From contig CM043964.1 of assembly GCA_014529385.2 (NCBI GenBank), forward strand, positions 110,296,587 through 110,360,586: DNA of 64,000 nt. The letters are read 5' to 3'. A model generated the notes under the pieces. It was given only the letters and a program-made list of their open reading frames with translations, was not told the DNA's origin and did no database searches. This stretch comes from Adiantum capillus-veneris (Eukaryota; Streptophyta; Polypodiopsida; Polypodiales; Pteridaceae). Shown piece after piece: positions 10,831 to 21,809 of this stretch; position 1 is the stretch's first letter; each line of letters opens with the position of its first letter. The position numbers and the translations under genes were made by a program.

Positions 10831-12437
10831 TGTCAATGCATCGCCACTTGAATTCTTACAATTCTTCCTACGATTACAATACAGTTAGAAGAGGGCAAGT
10901 CGCTTCAATCAAGCAACGATACAGGAGCTTCAAACACCATTACATTGCTTAGAATAGGAAGCCTCGCCAACAAATGCCAATAAGCAAATTGCTTATACCC
11001 ACATCTTGCACAACATAAATATTTTCCATGCATTGACTGTGTATGCATAATAGGGCTACATTACAAGGCCTGCATAGGCACAACTTTTAATTGCCCAAGC
11101 ACAACACATACCCTTTGCGATACCTTGTCGTAAAGGATGACTCCAAATAGGAAGGGGGGAGGCATTCTGAATGCAGACCTAACATTATGACTATTAGAGG
11201 GCAATGTTTTGTGAGATGCATTGAATTTTTGCGTTTTATTGTGATAAATTTTTGACAAAATTTAGAGTATATGCCCTCATAGTAGTGTTACAGAGGAATA
11301 TGGGGACAAAATCCATATATGAGCCCCTAGGGACATCTGTATAGTGTACATAGCATTTAGATTTCTATTTGAATGATTTTTCTTTTGTTGAGTTGTTTTA
11401 AGATTTTCTTTGTTTATTATTATTAAATAAAAAAATAAAAAAATCCATAATCCACATGAAGAAAAGACTGACGAGACGCCTGAGCACTACAAAGAGAAGA
11501 AGGTACATGAAAACAATGAAACTTCACGAAGTATGTCTCGGCAGCCACTACAACAGCCGAAGAACTTGTCACAAAGCAGTGTCAACATGCAACCGACAAG
11601 TCATACAAGTCAGAGTCGAGCTAAGCCACAAAATGAGTGAGGTGTTAGTCCCAAAGCTTCAAGTAATATTCTATGTGGTCTAAGCGTCTTAGCTATTCTA
11701 GGTACTGCTCAAGCTGGAAGAGTTGAGCATATTTACGTTGTGTCGCTCATGCTGGTATAGGTGAGCAAAAGAGTCGAAGTCTAAGTACTTAAGTCTGGTG
11801 AAGTGAAGGAGAAGGTCCAAAAGACACTCACGTACTCAGCACAGTGAGATACGAGTAGAGAAACTTCTACATCGAAAACCCTTCTTGGAAAGGTGGAAGC
11901 TATTGAAACATCTTTTGATGTCACATGTGCTACATTTATTCCTCAAAACACCCATCGTCTCCTTCTTTCACATTGCATGCTTTTGGTGACAAATTTCTCA
12001 TATGCATATAGAGTGTCTCATAATTGGCACTTGCATTAGGCACTCTTTCCGTGTTTCACCCAAGCACTCACCTTTAATGAACATGTACTTCACGTTCAAC
12101 TGCTCAACTCCAATAAGAGCGTATACCAAAGGCATTTTTTTCCCACCGGGTTTTTTCCCTTTGGTCATCGAGGTTTTAGACCCTAATCTCACGACACCTA
12201 TCACCATCCTCTTGTACATACTCCTTCTACATCAACAATCAGGAAATGCTACTCAAATCAATTGAAAAATGAATTGGAGCACCAATTCAGACCATAGCAT
12301 ACTTCTCCTCAATGGCGAGTCGAAGAATGGCCTACAATGACAAAGCTGCAGACAACACTAACAACATGATTTCACAGGAACAAAGAAGTCCCAAATGAAG
12401 AAGAGCAGACATAAAAGTGATCAGAGGATCTCAAAAG
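10831..12437. other. Element B 3' non-coding region
   Basis: No credible gene. Part of it (about 10985-11340) matches the reverse complement of 21460-21770 in element C, including phrases around ATGCATTGACTG, AAGGCCTGCAT, AGAGGGCAAT and GAGCCCCTAGGGA. That confirms B and C are relatives in opposite orientation. From about 11400 to 12437 nothing was recognised; frames near 12000-12265 look random. Confidence 0.55.
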
Positions 12438-12960
<523 letters not shown>

Positions 12961-13022
12961 ACAAAACGACAACAAAGACCACATCGCCATCGACAATCAG
13001 GTCATGTCGGGGACGACATGAA

Positions 13023-13037
13023 CGCGGAAGGGGGGAA
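13023..13037 (+). other. Polypurine tract of element B
   Basis: A purine run CGGAAGGGGGGAA immediately precedes the TGTTGACC start of the 3' LTR. This is the place where plus-strand DNA synthesis is primed in LTR retrotransposons. Confidence 0.75.
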
Positions 13038-13996
13038 TGTTGACCGCTGGGTCAACAACACAACATAACTCAAGTTTCGTACCAAAGTCTTATCTTTTGT
13101 GAGTTATGAAATGCTGCGGATTATGGCTATAAACGTCATTTGTAATGAGTAGTTATTCTAGTTTCAAAATCCGGGGTGCAATGGCACTTCCAGATTGTAA
13201 ATACAAATCCATTTGACCCTTTCAACCCCATTTTTGGTTAAACCTAAGGTAGCCTTAGTATATAAGGTACCTAGGTCATTTTGTAAAGAGACTTTTAATC
13301 ATAATCAAAACTTGAGCGCTGCCGTCTACTGTGTGTGAGAGAGAAAGAGAGTGAGCGTGAGCTTCATGCTCTCGCTACGCTCGGCTCGCTCAACACATTG
13401 GAGATCCGACTACACCATTGCAGTAGGCTCGAGGAGAGCTACGCGACAATGCCAAGCATTCCACGCGAGACGAAGCGCACACGGCGACGCATCTACGAGC
13501 TATTTGTGGCCGTAAGTGTATCAAACGATGTCTGTTTTCTGCGTGCTAGTAGTCTATAGAATCGTGGCGACATAAGCTACGCATATCTACTCATAAATTT
13601 CAGTTTCGGGCACTTTCAAAATTTTGTTCTGTCATCCTACGCGTTTTCCGCAGATGGGTTTAGAGTGAGGGTTTTGAGTGTAGAAGCTTAGGGACAGGTG
13701 TATCCTAGTGAGGGGATGGTGTTCCTTTAGTTTCGTATGATTCTGGCATGATTAGGTGAGTTACCTTCCGCATGTGTATATGTGGCTAGGTGGTGTAGTT
13801 GAGAGCAGTGAGGTTCTTGATTGTGGTTTAGTTGGCCTTCCTGAGTGTTGTATGTGTAGGATGGTCTCAGCCTGACAAGCTTAAGAGATTTCCTCTGTGT
13901 GCCTATCGTGTCATCTGTGTCCTCGATTGACATTATGTTGATCTAGGTAGTGTTTGCATGCACTTCATGGGTGTGTGAGTCGCTCCCCGTCCAACA
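13038..13996 (+). repeat. Element B 3' LTR
   Basis: Begins TGTTGACC after the polypurine tract and ends near CCGTCCAACA at 13996. It aligns, with divergence, to the reverse complement of the C LTR through many shared blocks: AAACGATGTCTGTTTTC, ATATCTACTCATAAA, GTGTATCCTAGTGAGGGGATGG and GATGGTCTCAGCCTGACAAGCTTA. The start is firm. The end is placed by alignment with the C LTR end and is less sure. No 5' partner is in the window. Confidence 0.75.
13259..13266 (+). promoter_or_regulatory. Probable TATA box in B LTR
   Basis: TATATAAG lies about 220 bases into the LTR on the element's coding strand, in the equivalent region to the TATA-like site of the C LTR. Confidence 0.45.
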
Positions 13997-14175
13997 CTTA
14001 ATACACAAAGAATAAACACAGAACCTTTGAAAACTCCATTAACAAAAAAAAAAACACAGTATAACACCAAATCCCTCTTCTCAACACACACACACACTCC
14101 TTCCTTACCTTTCCTACATTGGAAATTGCACCACGGAGAAGCACAGAGTGCTACTCGAGCTTCATGTATGGCACT
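13997..14175. other. Leader remnant of the older minus-strand element
   Basis: About 180 bases between the end of the B LTR and a tRNA-Asp primer site. Read on the minus strand it is the first part of the leader after the primer site. It is AC-rich and has no coding potential. Confidence 0.45.
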
Positions 14176-14192
14176 CCCCGGCAACGGCGCCA
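14176..14192 (-). other. Primer binding site, tRNA-Asp type
   Basis: CCCCGGCAACGGCGCCA on the plus strand equals the 3' end of plant tRNA-Asp(GUC) including CCA. On the minus strand it therefore reads as a TGGCGCCGTTGCCGGGG primer site. It lies three bases from an apparent LTR terminus (TGTGCGCG at 14196), so it marks a minus-strand element whose 5' LTR lies to the right. Confidence 0.8.
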
Positions 14193-14430
14193 AAAATGTG
14201 CGCGTATGTCGCACGTGTCTGCAAGGAACTTGCCGATACACCGTGTGCGAGCCACAAATGGCTCCAAGCACACAACAAGCCTAAACTAGTAAGCTCAAAG
14301 AAGGCGATGGTGTGTCACTCACCGCTCTACGCTTGCTTCGTGGAGGATTCCTCGCCGCGAAGAAGAAGGAGACGCCGCTACGCCGCGCTCAACCGCTTCA
14401 CCACCGTCGTGCCTTCGTAATGCTCGATCG

Positions 14431-14443
14431 CCCACACACTCCC

Positions 14444-14503
<60 letters not shown>

Positions 14504-14506
14504 ACA
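14431..14506. repeat. Compound (CT)n(CA)n microsatellite
   Basis: CT repeats with CCC interruptions pass directly into about 13 CA units. It sits inside the split LTR. Confidence 0.95.
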
Positions 14507-14590
14507 AAGAGATGAAGAAGAAGAGGAAGGAGATGGAGCAAGAGCACTCTTCAATTGCACAAATGAGAGAATGAGTGAATTTTAGGTTTA

Positions 14591-14595
14591 GTTGA
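14591..14595. repeat. Target site duplication of element C (left)
   Basis: GTTGA directly before the LTR start TGTTTTAG. The same five bases follow the other LTR at 34283-34287. Confidence 0.9.
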
Positions 14596-15521
14596 TGTTT
14601 TAGGGATTGACTACTCCCATGTTCATACTCAACAACACGACACAGACAACATACTTATCATCCAATGACACGACTAACCCGTAGGTGCACGTAGGCAATC
14701 TTGTTAGCTTGTCAGGCTGAGACCAATCTACACATACGCACTTTTATGATGCATCAATCATTAAATCTGGTAGAATGCAACCCACTCTATCCCTAAACGC
14801 TCATAACACCATTTACACTTCCAATGAACTCGGAATCCAATCAAACTTACTAGGAACCATCCTCTCACTAGGATATACTTACCTATAAGTCTAATCTCAC
14901 CAGATTTGAACCCTAGTTATCTCGAATACAGTCGCGATAGACTAACAGGTCATAATCCAAAAGTGGACGAAACTTACGTTTATGAGTATCTATGTGTAGC
15001 TAGTCTCTTTCTCATTCCATAAAGCACCTGATTGTTGAAAACAGACACTGTTTGTGCTACTTACAAGCAAAACAAGCTTGAGGAAGGATCGATCGCGAAC
15101 AGCTCGAAAATGTGAATGCGTGGCGTGGGCGCGTAGCTCTCGGAGAGACTACCACGATGGTGTAGTCACGTCGTGAATCCGGTGAGGGAGAAGCGCGTAG
15201 CGAAGAGGATAAGACACACTCACTCTCTCTCTCTCCCTCTCTCTTGCTCGTACGACACAGAATTAATATTCAAAAATGTTGTTCAAAAATGGTTCTAAGG
15301 TGACTTTTATACTTTAGTCACCTTAGCTCAAAAATGTACATGGGGTTCTCTTACTCATTATTACAAAGTGTGAACAAATCTGAGTCCTGACTAACTGATT
15401 AATCTTTACATAACCCAGACGAATGGATCAAAATGATAAGACGTCTTTGACATAAAATGGGAATTTGATATGCTTTACAAGATGGGCTCATTACAACAGT
15501 TGGACAAATGGGGCTCCAACA
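14596..15521 (-). repeat. Element C 3' LTR
   Basis: Runs from TGTTTTAGGG to GGGGCTCCAACA on the plus strand. It matches 33367-34282 with a cluster of substitutions in the first 100 bases and very few afterwards. It also contains a CT-rich run near 15216-15245 that is shorter in the partner. Confidence 0.95.
15296..15325 (-). promoter_or_regulatory. TATA-like site inside an inverted repeat (C 3' LTR)
   Basis: Arms TAAGGTGAC (15296-15304) and GTCACCTTA (15317-15325) form a perfect 9-bp dyad. The 12-base loop reads TAAAGTATAAAA on the element's coding strand, a TATA-box-like core. The same arrangement is at 34057-34086 in the other LTR. Confidence 0.5.
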
Positions 15522-15534
15522 CTCCCCCCCTCCT
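15522..15534 (-). other. Polypurine tract of element C
   Basis: CTCCCCCCCTCCT on the plus strand is AGGAGGGGGGGAG on the element's strand. It abuts the TGTTGGAG start of the 3' LTR. Confidence 0.8.
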
Positions 15535-15575
15535 AATTCATGGCTACCACGACATGATCGTCTTTGTCTTCATTG

Positions 15576-17990
15576 TCATTGTCGTCTTTCTTGGTTGATT
15601 TGATGTAGAAACGCATCATATCGCATAGACTCGCTTGCCATTAATGGGCCAAAATTTTTTGACTTGTACATGAAGAAGCTTGTGTAAAATGCTTCTGCGA
15701 AGGTTTGGAGATGGTAGCTTGGCAGAAACATTAGCCGTTTGAAATAGGCATACAATACTGGCTCTATAGGTGGCCCACTTAGATCGTATGATAGCTCTGA
15801 GATGCTTCTTTCGGTATTCATATACTCTGATGTCCAGCTTTCTGAGAAGACTGTGAGACAGGCCAAAAAGGTTCGAGCTATTTCACATATCATCTTGCAG
15901 GATAGGTCGGGAGAGCCTCCGAATTCTGCGATGGCGCCCTGAAGGGTTTTCACAATGTAAGAACCGGATATTCTCTCTCCCTCTGCTGGCCCTGGCAATA
16001 CTGGATAATTTAGCCATGTCGGATTTCTGCTCTGTAGTGCTTTATGTTGGCTGTAGGTGTATGTTCGGGGAGTTGGGCAAAAATTTCTGTCATTCCTCAG
16101 CTCAGGCGGTGCGTTGACTAAGTGGATCACATTATTAGGATGATCCAAGAGCCATTGACGCCTCCACTTTGGTTGGCTGTCTACTATTCTGTTTTGTTGT
16201 TCCCAATCCTGTACTTCTCCTTCGAACACTGGCACTTGTGCTTCTTTTTTGAGCTGCCGTTGATGTGTTAGAGTTTCGTATTTCAGCAGAGCATATGGTA
16301 ACATAGGGGCATTCCATTCCTTCCGTAGCTCTGCTGCTGTTTTGCTTGATCTGGAAATCCCTTGTAGCATCTCCTTTTCTAGTTGCATTGCCTTGTACCA
16401 TATCATCTCTGATTGTTTTTCCATCTGCTCAGCCAGCCTCTGCTCTTCCAATCTCGTGACTGAATCTTCTTCTATTTCTTGGTCTTTGGAGCCAGTTTGA
16501 TCAGTCTGTGTATCTGGGGCCTCCTGTTCATCTGATTCTTCCTCGTACTCATCTTGACCCCCATATACTTCGGCGAGTCCAGCCAAATTCGTTGTTGCTT
16601 GCTCCAGGTGCACTCGTACCTGTCCTTGGTGTTGCCTTGTAGTTTGTAGACTTGCGATTTGCGTAGCCATTGTTCTACTATTGATTTGCAGAGCTTGAAA
16701 TTCCATTTCTTTTTTAGCGGAAGACTCCTCTAACTGTTTTAACCTGATGTGCAAGTTTTCATTTTCTTCCCTGAGTGATTTGGAAACAATGCTTTCCATT
16801 TCACTGTCAGGAGCTGGTCCTTGTTGCTGTTCACTTTGTAAGTCAGAAATTTGCCTTTGTAGTTGATTTTCTGCTCTAAGCGCACTTTCGGCTATCATTA
16901 AGCGTTGTTTTCTTTCCAACTCTAGCTCCCTCCTCAGTGCAGCCACTTCTTCTTCTGGGTGGACTACCGGTGTTGTTGGTAGTGACGTTTTATGCTTCTT
17001 AGCTCGTTCGATTTCCCTTGCTTGTATATCTATTACTGCTCTCAAATCTTTGACTTCAATTTGTAAGTCATCAATGACGACTTGCAAACTTTTGACTGTC
17101 TCCAGCGCATCTTGCTTTTCTTTTTCCAACTTATGGATGTGTTCATCTCTGTCACTGACATCTTCAAGGAATACGTTGATTGTATCTTCGCAAATCGCAT
17201 TGAAGTCTTCAGACTCCTGTAAATTGTCTTTGAGGAGATTTACTGTGCTTTTGAGCCCCAAGATCTCAGCATCTCTGATGCTGATCAGCTTTAGAGTGTC
17301 CTCCCTTTTCTCCTGCAGTCTTTGAACTTCTCCATCGGTTTTTTGTAACCTCATTTTGTTGGACCTGTTCTGATCAGCTAGCCATTGACTGTGCAGTCTT
17401 GTTCGGTTTAGTATTGTCTCCATTGACTGCAAATCTTCATCTATAGTAGCTTCCAACTCAATTTCTTGAGAGGAGGAAGCTTTATCTTTTGTCTGATCCA
17501 CCTCATTTTGCTTGCCTTTATCACTTTGTGATATGGTTCCAGTGTTTGGGCGACCATTTGTTCTTTCTTCTTCTTCTTCTTCTTCTTCACTGGGTGGTGT
17601 ATGAACTCTCTCATCACGATGTGAGCTTTCTGAATGTGAAGTAGAGTCAGCAGGTGGGGTCGATTGCCTCTCACTTGTGTCTGGCCTTGGAGATGGCGGT
17701 GGTGTTTCTTGATCTCGTGAAGTTGGCCTCAACTGATCTCTCAAAGTTTGGAGATCCTCCTCTTCTAGTAGCAATTCTGGTTCTTCTCTAGCATTTCTTT
17801 CTTGGATGTACCTCTCGAACCAGTCCAACTCAAAAGCTGGGTTGTTTCTATTCTTCGTTCTCAGTGTGTAAGTGCTACCAAAAGGTTTCCAAGTGGCGCC
17901 TACATCGCCTCGTAAAGATCTCTCTAGAGAAAATCCTTCTAGCATCCTTTCCATTTTTGCTATCTTCTGCAACCTGGTGTTGTTTTCCAT
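15576..17990 (-). CDS. Element C 3' ORF, coiled-coil protein of unknown function (main part)
   Basis: An 804-codon open frame in sense with the element, ending about 40 bases before the polypurine tract, where envelope-like genes sit in other elements. Residues 80-190 are acidic and Ser/Pro-rich with a Glu run (SEEEEEEEERTNG). Residues about 190-470 are heptad-like and Leu/Glu/Lys/Gln-rich, a likely long coiled coil. Residues 470-530 are acidic. Residues about 590-804 are more globular and aromatic (PKWRRQWLLDHPNN, FCPTPRTYTYSQH, SELSYDLSGPPIEPVLYAYF). I see no signal peptide or clear membrane segment, so an envelope role is not supported. It continues upstream through frameshifts to 18975. 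Not recognised as a named family. Confidence 0.7.
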   Translation of the reverse strand: MENNTRLQKIAKMERMLEGFSLERSLRGDVGATWKPFGSTYTLRTKNRNNPAFELDWFERYIQERNAREEPELLLEEEDLQTLRDQLRPTSRDQETPPPSPRPDTSERQSTPPADSTSHSESSHRDERVHTPPSEEEEEEEERTNGRPNTGTISQSDKGKQNEVDQTKDKASSSQEIELEATIDEDLQSMETILNRTRLHSQWLADQNRSNKMRLQKTDGEVQRLQEKREDTLKLISIRDAEILGLKSTVNLLKDNLQESEDFNAICEDTINVFLEDVSDRDEHIHKLEKEKQDALETVKSLQVVIDDLQIEVKDLRAVIDIQAREIERAKKHKTSLPTTPVVHPEEEVAALRRELELERKQRLMIAESALRAENQLQRQISDLQSEQQQGPAPDSEMESIVSKSLREENENLHIRLKQLEESSAKKEMEFQALQINSRTMATQIASLQTTRQHQGQVRVHLEQATTNLAGLAEVYGGQDEYEEESDEQEAPDTQTDQTGSKDQEIEEDSVTRLEEQRLAEQMEKQSEMIWYKAMQLEKEMLQGISRSSKTAAELRKEWNAPMLPYALLKYETLTHQRQLKKEAQVPVFEGEVQDWEQQNRIVDSQPKWRRQWLLDHPNNVIHLVNAPPELRNDRNFCPTPRTYTYSQHKALQSRNPTWLNYPVLPGPAEGERISGSYIVKTLQGAIAEFGGSPDLSCKMICEIARTFLACLTVFSESWTSEYMNTERSISELSYDLSGPPIEPVLYAYFKRLMFLPSYHLQTFAEAFYTSFFMYKSKNFGPLMASESMRYDAFLHQINQERRQ

Positions 17991-18409
17991 TTTCGCTTCT
18001 TTAGTCGGGCATCTTCCTCTTTAGTTCTTCTTTCTTCTTCCATCTTTTCTTGTGTACTTCTTGTTACTCTTTCCAACCTACGTCCTCCAATGGTGTTAAT
18101 AGAGGCCGGTACTTTCCCTTGTGATCTGTCTTCGATATTCTCTCTTAATACCAACCAGTCGTTCTGATGAGGGGAAGGTGGCAACTGATCTGCCGCGCCC
18201 ATGGCCTGGTATATTACTCTGGTTAGGACTTCTCCTCCTGCAATGTAATTTGGTCTGTCCTGCCTTAGCTTTGTCATTTCTTCAAACAGATATGACGCGT
18301 GATCTATATAGAACTCATGGGTCATTCTCGTAGCCCATGTCAGTGTGGTTGAGATGCTCCCGTGTGGTGTAGTGTATCTTGGCGGTCTTTGCTGTAGCTC
18401 AACAAACAC
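17991..18409 (-). pseudogene. Element C 3' ORF, middle part (frameshifted)
   Basis: Frame 18409-17960, 149 codons, containing RYTTPHGSISTTLTWATRM, MTKLRQDRPNYIAGGEVLTR and a charged Glu/Arg/Lys end. It overlaps the 804-codon frame by about 30 bases in a different phase, and the two join by a one-base shift near 17990. The phrase order recalls the globular part of plant transposon-associated unknown proteins, but I cannot name a family. Confidence 0.6.
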
Positions 18410-18975
18410 TGACTGTAGATCTGTGTCAGTTCTCTTACTTCCGGGTTTGCTATGAGTTCGAAAGAAGGTAGTTTGGACTTTTGCAAGTAGACTGTTAGGT
18501 TTTTCCTTCTTTCTCTCATGTTGGCTCCTTGATCGGACAATTTCAATGCCTCTTTGATGATCTCTTTGGTGATCTAGATCTCCATCACTTCATTATCCAT
18601 GCCTACCACTCTGCAAGTTCCATCTTCTTGGATAGTCTCAATTAGATGTTGTACCCTTTTGAAATCTATCCCTACTGGTGGTAGTGATACAAAGTTCCAC
18701 GAGCCAACTTTTTCGAGCCATGACCTTTGCGGTGATCTTTTCAAGTAATTTTCTGCCTCCTTAGGGATCATCACTGTATCCACTAAATTTCTTTTGTCAT
18801 CCACATATGAACCTTGATAGATCTGAAAGGCTGCTGCCTGTTGCACGTCTTCAGGTATCCAGGTGGTTGCTGGCTTTAGGGAATTGGGTAGAAGTGCATA
18901 GGGTACTGCACCTTCCGTTGCCAGGTTCTTGCCTTTTCTTTTTCTCGGAGAAGCATCCATAGATCTTGTATTCAC
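18340..18975 (-). pseudogene. Element C 3' ORF, N-terminal part (stop and frameshift)
   Basis: Starts at the ATG at 18975 with a basic N-terminus (MNTRSMDASPRKRKGKN, possible nuclear localisation). It reads 133 codons to TAG at 18574-18576 and continues in the same frame (IIKEALKLSDQGANMRERRKN) to about 18410, where a shift leads to the next segment. Together the parts make an ancestral product of about 1,100 residues. No neighbour on the opposite strand competes with it. Confidence 0.65.
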
Positions 18976-19257
18976 AATTAACAGTTAATGCACAAACATA
19001 GTACTACTCTTCTAAATTGATTACCACTTAATCATGCATCTAGATGAGCCTTCTTAGTCCCAAGATTAGTTAAGGTAAAATGTTAGCAGATAGACAAGCT
19101 CTTCCATTGTGCGACTCTAGCGGCTTCAAATTAATGTTGTTGGTGAAGGAGAACCAGTCCAAATGCCTTGAAATTTTGTGTGGTGTATGTTCACAGGGCA
19201 TGTAAGGTCACTCTATAAGCCCAAACTGAAAATCTGTTCATTTGCAACTTTTTCTCT

Positions 19258-19273
19258 GTCTATCGCGATAGAC
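19258..19273. repeat. 16-bp palindrome, copy 1 of spacer
   Basis: Perfect GTCTATCGCGATAGAC. The phrase AAATGCCTTG lies 97 bases upstream, the same offset as for the copy at 32298. Confidence 0.9.
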
Positions 19274-19558
19274 TAGTCTTTTTTTTTTACAAGGGTCCTA
19301 CTTTGCAGTTGTGCCTCCACCAATTGGTTTCTCATACCTTGCACATGATCTGATCCCATTTTCACCTCAAATGAATGTCAAGTGACCCCTTTTTGGATCA
19401 GCTCCCATTTTTCCAGATTCCTTCTAAGGAGATGTTGGTCTATCTCCTTCATTTTGTGTTGTTTTGGGCTCAAACTTAGTGGGTAGCTCTCTTGCATCAT
19501 GTTGAAGCCAACTGTTAATTCTAGTTTTTGATAAGATGGCCTAGTATCCCTCTGCTTA

Positions 19559-19574
19559 GTCTATCGCGATAGAC
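19559..19574. repeat. 16-bp palindrome, copy 2 of spacer
   Basis: Perfect GTCTATCGCGATAGAC, 301 bases after copy 1. Confidence 0.9.
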
Positions 19575-19846
19575 TGGTACTTAGTGTCAATTTGTCATTT
19601 TTTGCCTCTGTGATCATATGTCTGCCTTCTCCCAGTTGATGTAAGGTTTCTTGACCCCTCACGTGTGAATTTTAGATGTCTGGCCTTGAGATGTCTTGTT
19701 CTGACTCTGAGTTGTCATCATGTCTTTCTCAGCTTGCCATAGGAGTCCATCCTGTCACCAAATTTGGTGTACTGCCTTCATGTGCTTCCCCAAGTCTATT
19801 TTGTTAAAATCTTGAAAAGTCTTTCCCCCAATTATTGGTGTAGCAA

Positions 19847-19862
19847 GTCTATCGCGATAGAC
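19847..19862. repeat. 16-bp palindrome, copy 3 of spacer
   Basis: Perfect GTCTATCGCGATAGAC, 288 bases after copy 2. Confidence 0.9.
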
Positions 19863-19983
19863 TAAGTTATTTGGCCAAAAATGATCCCTCTTGCACTTTG
19901 ATTTGATAATGGTGGTTAATATTCCTTGTTTGCACCCCTCATGAAGCCAAAGTCAAAATTTCCTTGTCTAATTGTAAATTCAA

Positions 19984-19999
19984 GTCTATCGTGATAGAC
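19984..19999. repeat. 16-bp palindrome, copy 4 of spacer
   Basis: GTCTATCGTGATAGAC, one C-to-T difference from the perfect form, 137 bases after copy 3. Confidence 0.88.
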
Positions 20000-21809
20000 T
20001 AGTACTTGGTCATTTTTACCTTTTTTTTTTTTTTTTAATGTTAGTTGACCACAATGGTGTTAATAGGCCCTCCTAGACACACACATCAAGTTTTAATCAA
20101 TTTAGAAGAGTGTACTCCCTGTTTGCAGCACTTAGCTGTTCCTGGAGTCGCAGTAGACCACTTAGGTGATGGTCGCCGTTCCTTTTGGTCATTGTATGAC
20201 TCCGACTGTCTTTTATTTCCTTTTGACCTTTGATCCAAGAAGTCAGTTGTTGTTTTGGTGTTTACAACACCAAGAACGACCATTTGGACATCTTTCTGGC
20301 CTGTTGTCGGCATTTGCCCTAGTGGAAGAGTTTTTTTTTCCTGAGTGGACACATTCCATCTCGTAGTTGACCTCTTTTGGATGTACCTTGCTAAATTTGG
20401 TGTCATTTTGTCACTTGGTCGGCCCGTTAGAGTATCGTGACGCTTTGTGCGATTTTCGTCAGATAGGGACTTTAGGCTCCGTTTTGACGAACTTTTTCAT
20501 GGTCTAACCCTTCAGTCGGTTTGTCGAGGTTATTGGCTTGCTGTCTATGAGTTTTGGCTCATTTCCAATCACCTTGGTTCAGTTGCCCTTTTGCAGGTCC
20601 TGTGCAATTAGGGTTTTCTGAGCGGCTTCATTCGCGCTTTCCGAGGTCATAGGCTCGATCCTTAAGCTATAGGCATTGTGCCTTTCAATTTTGGTTCCAT
20701 TTGGTGGCCTCTAGGTCTCCCTAACAACCGGTCTTGTGTATGTGTGCACAGGTTGTGATTGTGATGCCGGCGAGGTTTTGCGACTAACGGAAGTAAACAA
20801 CACTTAGAGTCAGTGTTGACGAGCGTACCTCTCATATCTGATGTCGATCTGGTGACCGTGCGCGATGGATGAGCTTCTGGAAGTCTCAACTGCTGTATGG
20901 AGCTCTCTCTCTCACTATGGAAAATGACTCAAATGAGAGATTTCTAGCCTAGCCTCTCTATATGTAATCGAGACTCTGACACCAAATTTTCCCATCTTTT
21001 ACTTGTGGCCATAACTTTTTGCGAGATGCGGTTTAGGCTCGCAAATTTCCTGATTTGGACTTCGGTTGCTCCAGTTTTACCATTTTTGTAGATTTCTCCT
21101 GTTGAGGTCCCTTCATAACGGTGGTCATTTTTCCCTGTCACCTTTGTAGTCCCTAATTTTTCTGTGTCTTCTTTACCTTGCTCCGATCAGGCGTCTCTTC
21201 TTTTGTGTTTCCATCTGGATTACGGATTTTTTTCTATAATTTTTGCTAGAAAATGGCTAAAATAAAGCAAATAAATCCCAAAATAACCCTAAAATAGCAA
21301 TTCTAACCTATAAAAATACCAATGAAAAGCAAAACACTTTGTATCTCACTTTTCTCTCGTCTATGTACATTCTCGCTCATTATCATCAACCTTGGCCTAT
21401 TTTTTGCTATTTTTAGACTTTTTTTTTTGCCAGATTTAACTCTCTTTATAGTCTATACACATCCCTAGGGGCTCATGAATGATGATTTTCTCCCCAATTC
21501 TGATTAATTACGAGGGCATATTCTTTTTCCCAAAATCACACAATAAAACGCAAAAATGGTTGAAAAATTGCTCACAAACATTACCCTCTAATAAATGACA
21601 TGAGTCTGACATGAGTCCGCATTTAGAATGCCTCCCCCCCCCTCCTAGTTGGAGTCCTCCCAGACGACAGGGTATCGTCAAGGGTATGTGTTGTGCATGG
21701 GTGTGAACTCGTGCTAATGCAGGCCTTGTAATATAGCCCTATATGCATGTGCAGTCAATGCATGTAGAAAGAATTTATGCAGTGTAAGAGGAAGGTATAA
21801 GCGATTCGC

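Larger units (their letters stand above)
14196..14595 (-). repeat. 5' LTR of older minus-strand element (part 1, probably A1)
   Basis: Begins (read on the plus strand) with TGTGCGCG next to the tRNA-Asp primer site and is cut at 14595 by insertion of element C. It contains a (CT)n(CA)n array and short basic open frames that are not genes. It continues at 34288. Confidence 0.6.
18976..21809. other. Element C non-coding spacer between pol and 3' ORF
   Basis: About 2.8 kb without a credible gene. It contains four copies of a GTCTATCGCGATAGAC palindrome (listed separately), a T run at 20026-20037, and near 21460-21770 a segment shared in reverse with element B 10985-11340. A possible splice-dependent role in expressing the 3' ORF cannot be judged by eye. 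Confidence 0.6.

Noticed and set aside
11998-12265. Overlapping frames on both strands as a small gene
   Set aside because: No motif, near-random composition, and inside the B 3' non-coding region.
17441-17674. A Lys-run protein on the minus strand
   Set aside because: A shadow frame of the Glu-rich part of the coiled-coil ORF.
15576-17990. Envelope gene because of its 3' position
   Set aside because: No signal peptide, no clear membrane anchor and a long coiled coil.
19258-19999. Regular palindromes as a CRISPR-like array
   Set aside because: The spacing is near 290 bases, only a few copies exist, and the setting is a plant retrotransposon. The units are diverged tandem repeats.
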